Shown here: piece by piece, positions 53,952-61,899 of the stretch
Layout of the letters: each line of letters begins with the position of its first letter
Position numbering within the stretch: position 1 is the first letter of the stretch
Source: Streptomyces sp. HM190
GTDB taxonomy: Bacteria; Actinomycetota; Actinomycetes; Streptomycetales; Streptomycetaceae
Assembly: GCF_009857135.1 (NCBI RefSeq)
Contig: NZ_CP047318.1
Coordinates: forward strand, 186,001-250,000
DNA: 64,000 bases
Reading direction: 5' to 3'
The notes under the pieces: generated by a model
What the model was told of the DNA's origin: nothing
What the model saw: the letters and a program-made list of their open reading frames with translations, nothing else
Databases searched by the model: none
Position numbers and translations under genes: made by a program

Positions 53952-54258
53952 CGGGCGACGCGCGGCCGGACCGCCCGCGCCGGGCCGTTCACGGGCGCGG
54001 CGCGCGGCAGCCGACGACGCCGGGCCCTTCTTCGTCGTAACCCAACTCCCGCGGGCCGACGCGGAGTCGGCCGTCCGCGGGGAGTGCCGGGCCGAGGGCC
54101 TGCGGATCGGTGCGTGCCCCGGGAGGCGAGGCGGACGACCGGCTCCTCCTCATGGCTGGCGGACCGCACGACGCCATGGCCGGGTGCGCCGCCCCACGAC
54201 TTCGCCCCCCACTCGTTCCCCGCAGCGGGAAGTCACCACAGCACGTGAGGAGAGACCC

Positions 54259-55158
54259 GTGCCGGAACAGGACACGGCAGCGCACCGCAGGACACCGGCC
54301 CAGGAGGTGGCGGACTTCCTGCGCGGCCGGCAGGAACAGATCGCGCAGCGCTGGGCCGACGCCGCGCTGTTCCGGACCGTCTTCACGCACTCCCGGGACG
54401 AGGCGGTGGAGGCGGGCCGGGCCGTCGTGGACGCGCTCGCCGCGGTGGCCGGCGCGGACACGGTCGAGGACGCGGAGTCCGGCGGCTTCCACATCGTGCG
54501 CGACCAGCTCGCGCGGACGGCGGCCGCCCGGGCGCGGGCCGGCGCCAGCATCACCGACATCTCCCGTGAGGTCGACGCGCTGCGGCCCCCCGTCACCGAG
54601 CTGCTGCTCGCCGAGTTCCCCGACGCGCCGGCGGAACACGTCCGCGAATGCGCCACGACCCTGACGGTCCTCATGGGAACCCTGCGTCTGGTCGTGCTGG
54701 AGACGGCACTGAGCGAGGGCGAGGACGTCATCCACCGGCAGCGACTGCAGCTGCTGGAGGTCGCCACCCCGGTGATCAAGCTGTGGGAGGGCATCGTCGC
54801 CGTCCCCCTGATCGGCACCCTGGACAGCGCGCGCAGCCAGGTCGTGATGGAGACGCTGCTGGACTCCATCGTCGAACAGCACGCGAGGTTCGCCATCCTG
54901 GACATCACCGGTGTGCCGACCGTGGACTCCCTGGTGGCCCAGCATCTGATGAAGACGGTCGCGGCGGCACGGCTGATGGGGGCCGAGTGCATCGTCTCCG
55001 GGATCCGGCCGGCCATCGCGCAGACCATCGTGCACCTGGGCATCGACCTCAGCTCGGTCCTGACCCGCGCGAGCCTCGCGGACGCCCTTGCCTACGCGCT
55101 GGGGCAGCAGGGTGCGGACATCGTCGCGCGCGAGGGCGCCGGTTCGGAGCACAGGTGA
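54259..55158 (+). CDS. rsbR: RsbR-type stressosome sensor/scaffold
   Basis: A 299-residue protein: N-terminal helical sensor domain (about 10-165, QEVADFLRGRQEQIAQRWAD onward) and C-terminal STAS domain (about 170-285; QLLEVATPVIKLWEGIVAVP, LIGTLDSARSQVVMETLLDS, FAILDITGVPTVDSLVAQHL). Two Ser residues (GTLDS and TVDS) appear to occupy the positions of the RsbT-phosphorylated threonines of Bacillus RsbRA; this is alignment from memory. Builds the large RsbR-RsbS complex that holds RsbT. GTG with GGAGA upstream; its stop overlaps rsbS by GTGA. Confidence 0.9.
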   Translation: MPEQDTAAHRRTPAQEVADFLRGRQEQIAQRWADAALFRTVFTHSRDEAVEAGRAVVDALAAVAGADTVEDAESGGFHIVRDQLARTAAARARAGASITDISREVDALRPPVTELLLAEFPDAPAEHVRECATTLTVLMGTLRLVVLETALSEGEDVIHRQRLQLLEVATPVIKLWEGIVAVPLIGTLDSARSQVVMETLLDSIVEQHARFAILDITGVPTVDSLVAQHLMKTVAAARLMGAECIVSGIRPAIAQTIVHLGIDLSSVLTRASLADALAYALGQQGADIVAREGAGSEHR

Positions 55159-55595
55159 GCGGCGCCTTCCCCTCGCCGTACGGCGGGCCCTCCCCGTACG
55201 CGACTCCCGTCCCCGTCCTGAGGCTGGGTGACGTGCTGCTGGTGACGCTGCCGGGGGATCTGCACGACGGCACGGCGGAGCAGCTCCAGCAGGACATCAG
55301 CGACACGGTCGCGCGCAGCGGGGCCACGGGGGTGGTCATCGACCTGTCGGGCGTCGAGATCGTCGACTCGTTCCTCGGGCGGGTGCTCGGCGACATCGCC
55401 GCCCAGACGAGTCTGCTCGCAGCCCGGACCGTCGTCGCCGGGATGCGTCCGGCGGTGGCGATCACCCTGGTGGAGCTGGGGCTGACGCTGCCCGGGCTGC
55501 GTACCGCGCTCACCACCGAGGACGCGATGCGTCTGCTCGGCGACCAGGGCCCGACCCTCCCCCGCCCGGGGGACAGCCGCCAGGAGCGTGTGTGA
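55155..55595 (+). CDS. rsbS: RsbS stressosome antagonist
   Basis: A 146-residue STAS protein: VPVLRLGDVLLVTLPGDLHD near 19, GVVIDLSGVEIVDSFLGRVL near 59 with the RsbT-target Ser in VDSF, and TVVAGMRPAVAITLVELGL near 94. VLGDIAAQTSLL follows the Ser as in RsbS. Together with RsbR it sequesters the RsbT kinase until stress. Longer than Bacillus RsbS because of 18 N-terminal and about 15 C-terminal extra residues. Overlaps rsbR and rsbT by GTGA, so subunits are co-translated. Confidence 0.92.
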   Translation: MSGAFPSPYGGPSPYATPVPVLRLGDVLLVTLPGDLHDGTAEQLQQDISDTVARSGATGVVIDLSGVEIVDSFLGRVLGDIAAQTSLLAARTVVAGMRPAVAITLVELGLTLPGLRTALTTEDAMRLLGDQGPTLPRPGDSRQERV

Positions 55596-56035
55596 TGCAG
55601 ACCGCCGGCGGCGTCTCCGCCTGCCTGCCGATTCACTCGGACCTCGATCTGGTGTGGGTACGGCAGCATGTGCGGCAGGCGGCCGCCCAGCTCGGCTTCG
55701 GCCTGGTCGAACAGACGAAGCTGGTGACGGCGGCCAGCGAGCTGGCCCGCAACACCCTCATCCACGGCGGCGGGGGCCAGATGGAGTGCACGCCCGTGAC
55801 CAGCGGCGGCGTGCAGGGGCTGCGGCTGGCGTTCAGCGACGAGGGGCCGGGCATCCAGGACCTCGACCGGGCGCTCGTGGACGGTTTCACCTCCGGTGAG
55901 GGCCTCGGCATGGGACTCGGCGGTGCGCGGCGGCTGGTCCACGAGTTCACCATCGACAGCCGCCCCGGCAGGGGCACCACCGTGACGGTGACGACATGGC
56001 TGTCGAGTCCGCCGCGGCCGCGCGAGGAGCAGTGA
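55592..56035 (+). CDS. rsbT: RsbT serine/threonine kinase
   Basis: A 147-residue GHKL kinase: HSDLDLVWVRQHVRQAAAQL near 15, TKLVTAASELARNTLIHGGG N-box near 41, LAFSDEGPGIQDL G1 box near 77, GLGMGLGGARRLVHEF near 107. Phosphorylates RsbR and RsbS; once released it activates an RsbU-type phosphatase. GTG at 55592 overlaps the rsbS stop, with an ATG as the second codon. Its stop overlaps the next gene by TGATG. Confidence 0.92.
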   Translation: MMQTAGGVSACLPIHSDLDLVWVRQHVRQAAAQLGFGLVEQTKLVTAASELARNTLIHGGGGQMECTPVTSGGVQGLRLAFSDEGPGIQDLDRALVDGFTSGEGLGMGLGGARRLVHEFTIDSRPGRGTTVTVTTWLSSPPRPREEQ

Positions 56036-57093
56036 TGTCCCGCGTGTGGGAGGTGCCGGTGCGCGACTCGACCCGGGTGCGCGATGCCCGGGTGGCCGCC
56101 CAGGACACGGCGGCACGGGCCGGGCTGGACGAGGACCGGACGGCCGAAGCGGCGCTCGTGGCGACCGAGTTGGCGACCAATCTGCTCAAGCACGCCGACG
56201 GCGGGCTGATACTGCTGGACGTCGTGGACCGGCTGCCTGCGGGCGAGGACCGGATCCCGATGGTGCAGATCGTGGCGATCGACCACGGGCCCGGGATGCG
56301 GGATGTGAGGGGCGCGTTGCGGGACGGTTACTCCACCACCTCCTCCCTGGGTGCGGGGCTCGGCACCTGCCGTCGGGTCGCCGACGACTTCGATCTGCAC
56401 AGCACGGTCGGCCGGGGCACCGTCGCCCTGGCACGGCTCGGCTCCCGCAGGCGGCGCGGTACCGTGCGTCCCGCCGGGCACGGCGTACGGGCGGGGGGCG
56501 TGAACATCCCGCTGGCGGGCGCTGAGTTCTCCGGCGACGCCTGGGCGTGGGTGCGGGCGGACCACCTCACGACGCTGGTCCTCGCCGACGGGCTGGGGCA
56601 CGGCCCCGAGGCGGCACGCGCCTCCACGGCGGCGGTGGAGGAGCTGCGCCGGGTGCCCGATCTGCCGCCCGCGCAGGTCATGCGCCGGCTGGAGGGGGCG
56701 CTGCGCGACACTCGGGGGGCAGCCGTCGCCGTCGCCCAACTCGACGCCTCGGCCGGGCGGTTGCTTTTCACCGGCGTCGGCAACATAGGGGCGAGGCTGC
56801 GGACCGGCGCGACGTGGCAGCCCTTGCTGTCGCGGCCCGGGATCGTGGGCGCGCACCGGCCGGCGACCATGCCGCAGCATGAGCTGCCCTGGGGGGACGA
56901 CTGTCTGCTCGTGCTGCACAGCGACGGGTTGCCGAGCCGTTGGAGCCCCGGTCCGGCAGCCCACAGCACCGCTCTCGACCCCGCTGTCGTGGCCGCCGTG
57001 ATCGTGCGTGACGCGAGCAGCTCCGCCCGGCCGGTCCGTGACGACACCAGCGTCGCGGTGCTGAGCCCGTCCCCGCCGGACCACCTTCCATGA
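56035..57093 (+). CDS. GHKL ATPase fused to PP2C phosphatase (RsbX/RsbW-like)
   Basis: A 352-residue bifunctional protein. Residues 5-145 form a GHKL ATPase (AALVATELATNLLKHADGGL N-box, IVAIDHGPGMRDV G1 box, SSLGAGLGTCRRVADDFDLH). Residues 160-345 form a SpoIIE/RsbX-type PP2C domain (LTTLVLADGLGHGPEAARAS, LLFTGVGNIGARL, LVLHSDGLPSRW, RDDTSVAVLS). Follows rsbT with overlap, the place of a feedback phosphatase that resets RsbR/RsbS. ATG 56035 chosen: GAGGAG is just upstream and the longer frame overlaps rsbT. Couples kinase and phosphatase modules in one chain. Confidence 0.88.
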   Translation: MSRVWEVPVRDSTRVRDARVAAQDTAARAGLDEDRTAEAALVATELATNLLKHADGGLILLDVVDRLPAGEDRIPMVQIVAIDHGPGMRDVRGALRDGYSTTSSLGAGLGTCRRVADDFDLHSTVGRGTVALARLGSRRRRGTVRPAGHGVRAGGVNIPLAGAEFSGDAWAWVRADHLTTLVLADGLGHGPEAARASTAAVEELRRVPDLPPAQVMRRLEGALRDTRGAAVAVAQLDASAGRLLFTGVGNIGARLRTGATWQPLLSRPGIVGAHRPATMPQHELPWGDDCLLVLHSDGLPSRWSPGPAAHSTALDPAVVAAVIVRDASSSARPVRDDTSVAVLSPSPPDHLP

Positions 57094-58835
57094 CCAGAAC
57101 CTGGCACATCAGCTCCGTCACCGACGCGGCGCGGGCCCGTATCGCCGCCGCGCGGCTGGCCACGGCGCACGGGGTGTCCCCGACCGACCGTGCCCGGCTG
57201 GTGACCGCCCTGACCGCGCAGCTGCGACAGTGCCTGACCAAGGGCGGCACCTGGCTGCTGAGCGCGCGGGCCGCGGCGACCCCGCCGGCGGGCAGCCGGT
57301 TCCTCGTGGAGGTGACGTCGGCGACGCAGCGGCCGGGCGAGTTCCGGCAGCCGTGGCGGCTGACGGTCGGCTGTGCCCAGGAGGAAGGGCTGCCGGACTC
57401 CGGGCATGTGGGCGACGATCCGGTGACGCTCGCGGAGGCCCTGTTCGGCGCGGACGAGGACGCGGCGCTGCTGCTGGAGAAGCTCGACGAGCAGGAGGCT
57501 CTGGTCGCCTTCCACCGCGAGGAACTGCATCAGACCAACCAGGGTGTGCTCGCGCTGCACGCGGAGCTGGACGCGGCGGGACGCGCGCAGCGGGAGTTGT
57601 TCGCCGCCGAGCAGAAGGCCCGTGAGGAGGCGGAGAACGCGCGGGGCCGGCTCACCTTCCTCGCCGACGCCAGCGCCGCGCTGACGGCGTCCTTGAACCA
57701 TGACGAGATCGTGCGGCTGCTGCCGACGCTGCTGGTGCCCCGGTACGCGCGCACCGCCGACATCTGGCTGTTCGACGGCGACGACGACGTGCGCCTGAGC
57801 GGTCCGCGCCCGGGAGCAGCCGTCGTGGCCGCCCGCCGGGGACGGCCCCAGTACGCCGCGGACCACCCCGGTGGCCTGCCCGGCGTCGAGGACCAGCCGC
57901 CCTCGGCGTTGGACCCCGAGCGGCCGCTGCTGTGCGTGCCCCTGATGACCCGCGGTGCTCCGCTGGGCGTGCTCACCCTGTCGCCGCCGGCCGACCGCTG
58001 GGACGCCGACGACGCGTTCATGCTGATCGAACTCGCCCGCCGGGCGGGGGTCGCCCTGGAGAACGCCCGGCGCTTCGAGCACAACCGGGACATCGCCGAG
58101 ACGTTGCAGCGCGCCCTGCTCACCGAGCTGCCCCTCACGCCGGGGCTGCGGCTCGCCGCGCGCTATCTGCCGGCGACGCGGGGCCTGAACATCGGCGGCG
58201 ACTGGTACGACGCCTTCCGTCAGCCCGACGGCGGCCTGATCACCGTGATCGGCGACGTCACGGGGCACGGTCTGCACGCCGCCGTGATGATGAGCCAGCT
58301 GCGGACCGCGCTGCGCGCCTACGCGGTGGACGGCAAGAGCCCCGGCCAGCTCCTCACCCAGCTGCATCTGCTCCTGCACCACATGCAGCCCGATCTGTAC
58401 GCCACGGCGGTGATCGCCCGTTTCCATCCGCACGAGCCGACCCTGACCTGGGCGGCGGCGGGGCATCCGCCGCCGGTGCTGCGCTCGCCCGACGGCGAGG
58501 TGCGGGTGCTGGACGCCAAACCGGGCGCGATGCTCGGGATCCCGCTGCGCCAGGAGATCGCCGACCACACCGTCCCGCTGCCGCCCGGATCGACGCTCGC
58601 GCTGTACACGGACGGTCTGGTGGAGCGCCGTGCCCAGGGCATAGACCCGGGGATCGACCGGCTGGCCGGGGCTCTCGGCGCGCTGCGGCCGACGGCGCTC
58701 GCCGAGGATCTGGAGGGCTCCGCCGACCTGCTGCTGCACCCGCTGCTGGACGACTCCGAGCACGAGGACGACGTCTGCCTGCTGCTGTGCCATGTGCACG
58801 GCGACACGGGGAAGGTCACGGCCCCGCTCCGGTGA
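57090..58835 (+). CDS. GAF-PP2C phosphatase (RsbU-like) of the stressosome operon
   Basis: A 581-residue output phosphatase. N-terminal 1-110: GHKL-like region without conserved ATP motifs. A coiled coil at about 130-190 (EKLDEQEALVAFHREELHQT). GAF domain at about 195-330. PP2C domain at about 345-565 (IGGDWYDAFRQPDGGLITVI, GDVTGHGLHAAVMMSQ, AAAGHPPPVL, LALYTDGLVE, HEDDVCLLLC) with metal-binding Asp residues. In the Bacillus scheme RsbT binds a coiled-coil N-terminus of RsbU and activates it; the layout here is compatible. Start overlaps the previous gene by ATGA. Ends the operon; likely dephosphorylates the RsbV-like antagonist. Confidence 0.9.
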   Translation: MTRTWHISSVTDAARARIAAARLATAHGVSPTDRARLVTALTAQLRQCLTKGGTWLLSARAAATPPAGSRFLVEVTSATQRPGEFRQPWRLTVGCAQEEGLPDSGHVGDDPVTLAEALFGADEDAALLLEKLDEQEALVAFHREELHQTNQGVLALHAELDAAGRAQRELFAAEQKAREEAENARGRLTFLADASAALTASLNHDEIVRLLPTLLVPRYARTADIWLFDGDDDVRLSGPRPGAAVVAARRGRPQYAADHPGGLPGVEDQPPSALDPERPLLCVPLMTRGAPLGVLTLSPPADRWDADDAFMLIELARRAGVALENARRFEHNRDIAETLQRALLTELPLTPGLRLAARYLPATRGLNIGGDWYDAFRQPDGGLITVIGDVTGHGLHAAVMMSQLRTALRAYAVDGKSPGQLLTQLHLLLHHMQPDLYATAVIARFHPHEPTLTWAAAGHPPPVLRSPDGEVRVLDAKPGAMLGIPLRQEIADHTVPLPPGSTLALYTDGLVERRAQGIDPGIDRLAGALGALRPTALAEDLEGSADLLLHPLLDDSEHEDDVCLLLCHVHGDTGKVTAPLR

Positions 58836-58887
58836 ACCGGCGGAGCGGGGCGGGCCCGTGCGGCGGCGCGGGTTCAGGCCGCGCGGG

Positions 58888-59697
58888 TCACGGCTTGTAC
58901 GCCACTCCCCCGTACACGTCGGTCGGCTCCGGGGAGGTGCCCGGCTCCGGGCGCCACAGCGGGCAGGAGACGATGCCGGGGTCCAGCAGTTCGAGGCCCT
59001 CGTAGTAGGCGGTCAACTGGCGGGGGCTGCGCAGCACGTAGGGGACGGCGCCGGTGTCGTCGTAGCCGTCCTGCGCGCGCTTGAGTTCGGCGTCGGTGTC
59101 GGTGCTGTCGTAGTGGACGAAATAGCTGCCCGGGGGCAGCGCCGCCTGGAGGCGGCGGACGATGTCCTTGGCCTCCTCGTAGTCCTGGACGTGGCCGAGG
59201 ATGCCCATGAGCATGAGGGCGACCGGCTTGTCGAAGTCGAGTATCTTCCCGGCGTGTTCGAGTATCGCCTCGGGGTCGTGCAGGTCGGCGTCGACGTAGT
59301 CGGTGACGCCCTCGGGGGTGCTGGTGAGCAGTGCCTGGGCGTGGCGCAGGACCAGGGGGTCGTTGTCGACGTAGACGATGCGGGACTCGGGGGCGACCTT
59401 CTGGGCGACCTGGTGGGTGTTGTCGTACGTCGGCAGGCCGGTGCCGATGTCCAGGAACTGGCGGATGCCGCACTCGCGGGCCACGAAGGTGACCGTGCGG
59501 ATGAGGTAGACGCGGGAGGCACGGGCCATCGTCTCGATGTTGGGGGCGATCTCCCGGTAGGCGTCACCGGCGATCCGGTCGACCTCGTAGTTGTCCTTGC
59601 CGCCCATCCAGTAGTTCCAGATACGGGCCGAGTGCGGCACCGTGGTGTCGATCTTCGACAGTGCTTCCTGGTCGGGGGTGGGGTGGCCTTCTGGCAT
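58888..59697 (-). CDS. DUF574 SAM-dependent methyltransferase
   Basis: A 269-residue actinobacterial methyltransferase of the PF04672 type: DTTVPHSARIWNYWMGGKDN near 17, FLDIGTGLPTYDNTHQVAQ near 84 (SAM-binding loop), IVYVDNDPLVLRHAQALL near 110 and a DYVDADLHDP segment near 136. The family is abundant in Streptomyces, often beside DUF397/XRE genes, with unknown substrates. ATG 59697 has CAGGAGAGTCCC upstream. Convergent with the stressosome operon. Confidence 0.9.
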   Translation of the reverse strand: MPEGHPTPDQEALSKIDTTVPHSARIWNYWMGGKDNYEVDRIAGDAYREIAPNIETMARASRVYLIRTVTFVARECGIRQFLDIGTGLPTYDNTHQVAQKVAPESRIVYVDNDPLVLRHAQALLTSTPEGVTDYVDADLHDPEAILEHAGKILDFDKPVALMLMGILGHVQDYEEAKDIVRRLQAALPPGSYFVHYDSTDTDAELKRAQDGYDDTGAVPYVLRSPRQLTAYYEGLELLDPGIVSCPLWRPEPGTSPEPTDVYGGVAYKP

Positions 59698-59730
59698 GGG
59701 ACTCTCCTGCCTCACATCGCGTGGTCGTCG

Positions 59731-60276
59731 CTAACCTATCGTCAACTGCTCAATGTCGCCCAGGAGTTGTTGCCGAGAGGGCTCGGTGGGCCGGGTGGAA
59801 CGGCGCGCCTCGCCGACGTGGACGGTCACGACCGGCACGTGCTGGGCAAGGGTGTCGAACGCGCGCGCGTAGGCTGTGGCGGCCTCCGCCGCCTCGGTGG
59901 CCCGCTCGTCGCCGGGCGGGTGGCCCTCCTCGCACGGGGTGCGGCGGGTCGCGGTGAGGTGGAGCATGGCGCCGTCACGTTCGGCCACGGCCTCGGCGAA
60001 GTCGAGGGCCTGGATCCAGGTGACCCGGGACCGGCCGCGCCGCAGCGGTCCGTGGACCAGTTCGGCGATCAGTCCGCTGTCGACGGCCAGCCGCCCGGGT
60101 CCGGCGAGAAGTTCGCGGTAGGGCAGCGCGGGGTCGAGGTGGTGCAGGCCGGGCGGCATGTGCCGGATCTGGAAGCCCAGCCGGGCCAGCGCGGCGATGA
60201 GGACGCCCCGGCCGGGTCCTTCGTGGCCCTCGACGATCAGGGTCCGGTAGCGGGTCAGGGTGGGGGGCGGGGTCAT
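59731..60276 (-). CDS. Hypothetical protein, possibly degenerate thymidylate-kinase-like
   Basis: A 181-residue protein. The start TLIVEGHEGPGRGVLIAALA resembles a thymidylate-kinase P-loop (ExxEGxGKTT) in which the conserved Lys is Arg and the Thr/Ser is lost, so ATP binding is doubtful. A later RVTWIQALDFAEAVAERDGA segment and the helical C-terminal half are compatible with the fold. Upstream of the DUF574 gene on the same strand, 33 bp apart. Function not assigned. Confidence 0.6.
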   Translation of the reverse strand: MTPPPTLTRYRTLIVEGHEGPGRGVLIAALARLGFQIRHMPPGLHHLDPALPYRELLAGPGRLAVDSGLIAELVHGPLRRGRSRVTWIQALDFAEAVAERDGAMLHLTATRRTPCEEGHPPGDERATEAAEAATAYARAFDTLAQHVPVVTVHVGEARRSTRPTEPSRQQLLGDIEQLTIG

Positions 60277-60517
60277 CCCCGCCCCCCGGGAGCGGCCCGG
60301 CCGGGGCGGCCGGCGTGTCGGACGGTCGGCATGGCCCGACCGGGGACACGAGGCGGCGTGCGCATGCCGCTCCCTTCGGGTGGTGCGCCTGCGGTGGTGT
60401 GCTCGCCCCGCGTGGGCGGGGTTCCCCAGTGTGCGCGGGGACGGGGGCCGGGGGGAGTGCGTGCGGGCGTTGTCCGGTTGTGCGGGCGTAGTGGTCCGGG
60501 AGCCGGGGTTCCTCCGG

Positions 60518-60769
60518 TCATGCGATCAGGAAGTCCGCCTCACCGGCCTTGGCCCCTTCGAGGAACGCCACGATCTCGTCGCGGGAGTACACCAGGGCGG
60601 GGCCGCCGGGGTCCTTGGACTGGCGGAAGGCGACGCTGCCGTCGGGCAGGCGCTTGGCCTCGACGCAGGATCCGCCGTTGGTGCCGCTCCAGGGCTTGTG
60701 CCAGCCCTCGGCGCCGAGTTCGGGGGCGGGCATGCCGCTGTGGACGGGGCGGTCGGGTGTGCTTGCCAT
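60518..60769 (-). CDS. DUF397 protein
   Basis: An 83-residue protein with the DUF397 core WHKPWSGTNGGSCVEAKRLP, VAFRQSKDPGGPALVYSRDE and IVAFLEGAKAGEADFLI. DUF397 proteins pair with the XRE/DUF5753 regulator gene directly upstream, as here (three bases between stop and start; GGAG before the ATG lies in the end of the regulator gene). The pair is thought to act as a regulatory, toxin-antitoxin-like unit in actinobacteria (Scr1-type); target unknown. Confidence 0.92.
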   Translation of the reverse strand: MASTPDRPVHSGMPAPELGAEGWHKPWSGTNGGSCVEAKRLPDGSVAFRQSKDPGGPALVYSRDEIVAFLEGAKAGEADFLIA

Positions 60770-60772
60770 GTG

Positions 60773-61648
60773 TCACAACTCCTTGCGTAGTGCCGCCAGG
60801 ATGTCCCTGGTCCGAGCCACCGGTTCCGCCTGCACGGACATCCGGTCCAGGACCTCCAGGTAGGTGACGACCTCGGCGGGCTGGTCGACGTACTGGGCGC
60901 CGGCGAGGCCCTCGGTGTAGACGATGTCGGGGAGTTCGGAGAAGCCGAAGCGGAAGTAGTGGAAGGGGCCGTACGCACCGGGGTGCGGTCCGGCGGCGAA
61001 GCGCATGATCTGGATTCTGATCCTGGGTCGCTCCGTCGCCTCGACGAGCCGGTCGATCTGGGCCCGCATCACCTCGGCGCCCCCGACGGGGCGGCGCAGC
61101 ACGGTCTCGTCGAGGATGGCCCAGATGGCGGGCGCCTCGGGTTTGACCAGCAGGTCCTGGCGTCGGAGCCGTAACGCGACCCGGCGTTCGACGTCCTCGG
61201 GGCCCGCGTTGGGGAAGCCGACGCGCAGGAGCGCGGCGGCGTAGTCGTGGGTCTGCAACAGGCCGGGGACGTACTGGGGTTCGTAGAGGCGGATGACCTG
61301 GGCCTCGCTCTCCAGGCTCACGTACGCGCTGAACCAGTCGGGCAGCACGTCGCGGAACTTGTGCCACCAGCCGGGTCGGTTGGCTTCCCGGGCGAGGGAG
61401 AGGAAGTCGTCGATCTCGGTGTCGGACACCCCGTAGGTGCGCAGCAGCTCCTTCACGTAGGGGATGCGGAGGCCGACCTCGGCCTTCTCCATGCGGCGGA
61501 CCGTCAGCGCGGTGACCTCGATGGCGCGGGCGGCGTCGTCGAAGGAGACGCCGGCCTGCTCCCGTAACTGACGGAGCCGTTTTCCGAGAACCATGCGCAG
61601 GACCGTGGGCGCCGCCGGGGCGCTCCCTCCGACGCGGGTCTCACTCAC
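60773..61648 (-). CDS. XRE-family regulator with DUF5753 domain
   Basis: A 291-residue regulator: helix-turn-helix at about 20-75 (LGKRLRQLREQAGVSFDDAA, TALTVRRMEKAEVGLRIPYV) and DUF5753 at about 95-285 (YEPQYVPGLLQTHDYAAALL, WAILDETVLRRPVGGAEVMR, IQIMRFAAGPHPGAYGPFHY). GTG 61648 is chosen: GGGAGG lies six bases upstream; the TTG two codons earlier would overlap that site. Operon with DUF397 downstream; divergent from the TPR regulator. A TTCTGA-TCAGAA palindrome at 61727-61743 lies in its promoter region. Confidence 0.92.
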   Translation of the reverse strand: MSETRVGGSAPAAPTVLRMVLGKRLRQLREQAGVSFDDAARAIEVTALTVRRMEKAEVGLRIPYVKELLRTYGVSDTEIDDFLSLAREANRPGWWHKFRDVLPDWFSAYVSLESEAQVIRLYEPQYVPGLLQTHDYAAALLRVGFPNAGPEDVERRVALRLRRQDLLVKPEAPAIWAILDETVLRRPVGGAEVMRAQIDRLVEATERPRIRIQIMRFAAGPHPGAYGPFHYFRFGFSELPDIVYTEGLAGAQYVDQPAEVVTYLEVLDRMSVQAEPVARTRDILAALRKEL

Positions 61649-61726
61649 GTGCAACCTCCCGGGGCGGGATTCACAGCGTGCAGTGTGCCACGTGATCCAT
61701 TGACAAGGACAGGTCCTCGGAGTTCA

Positions 61727-61743
61727 TTCTGAAATTATCAGAA
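61727..61743. promoter_or_regulatory. Palindrome between divergent regulators
   Basis: TTCTGA, five bases (AATTA), TCAGAA in an AT-rich patch of the divergent region, close to a TTGACA box (61700-61705). A candidate operator for the XRE regulator. Confidence 0.5.
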
Positions 61744-61899
61744 CGCCGGTTGCGGGCTGAGTTGTTCGGCCACCATAGTGATCGAGCGACCTGCCGCACG
61801 CAGCGGGCAGTGTCCTTCGAACTCCTGCGGCCCGCCCCTGAGTTGGCGCACGGGTGGGTACGGGTTCACAGCCGCGCGCCGACACGATGCGACTCCTGG

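Larger units (their letters stand above)
53662..54258. other. 597-bp gap before the stressosome operon
   Basis: No supported gene. Contains a GTTGTC-gttt-GACAAC inverted repeat (53755-53770) and three 21-bp tandem repeats (53889-53951). The rsbR ribosome site GGAGA is at 54249-54253. Promoter not identified. Confidence 0.5.

Noticed and set aside
53501..54040. Frame with SWVHAPD-type repeats as a small repeat protein
   Set aside because: It begins inside the RsbV-like gene, lacks a start and ribosome site of its own, and is explained by the 21-bp DNA repeats.
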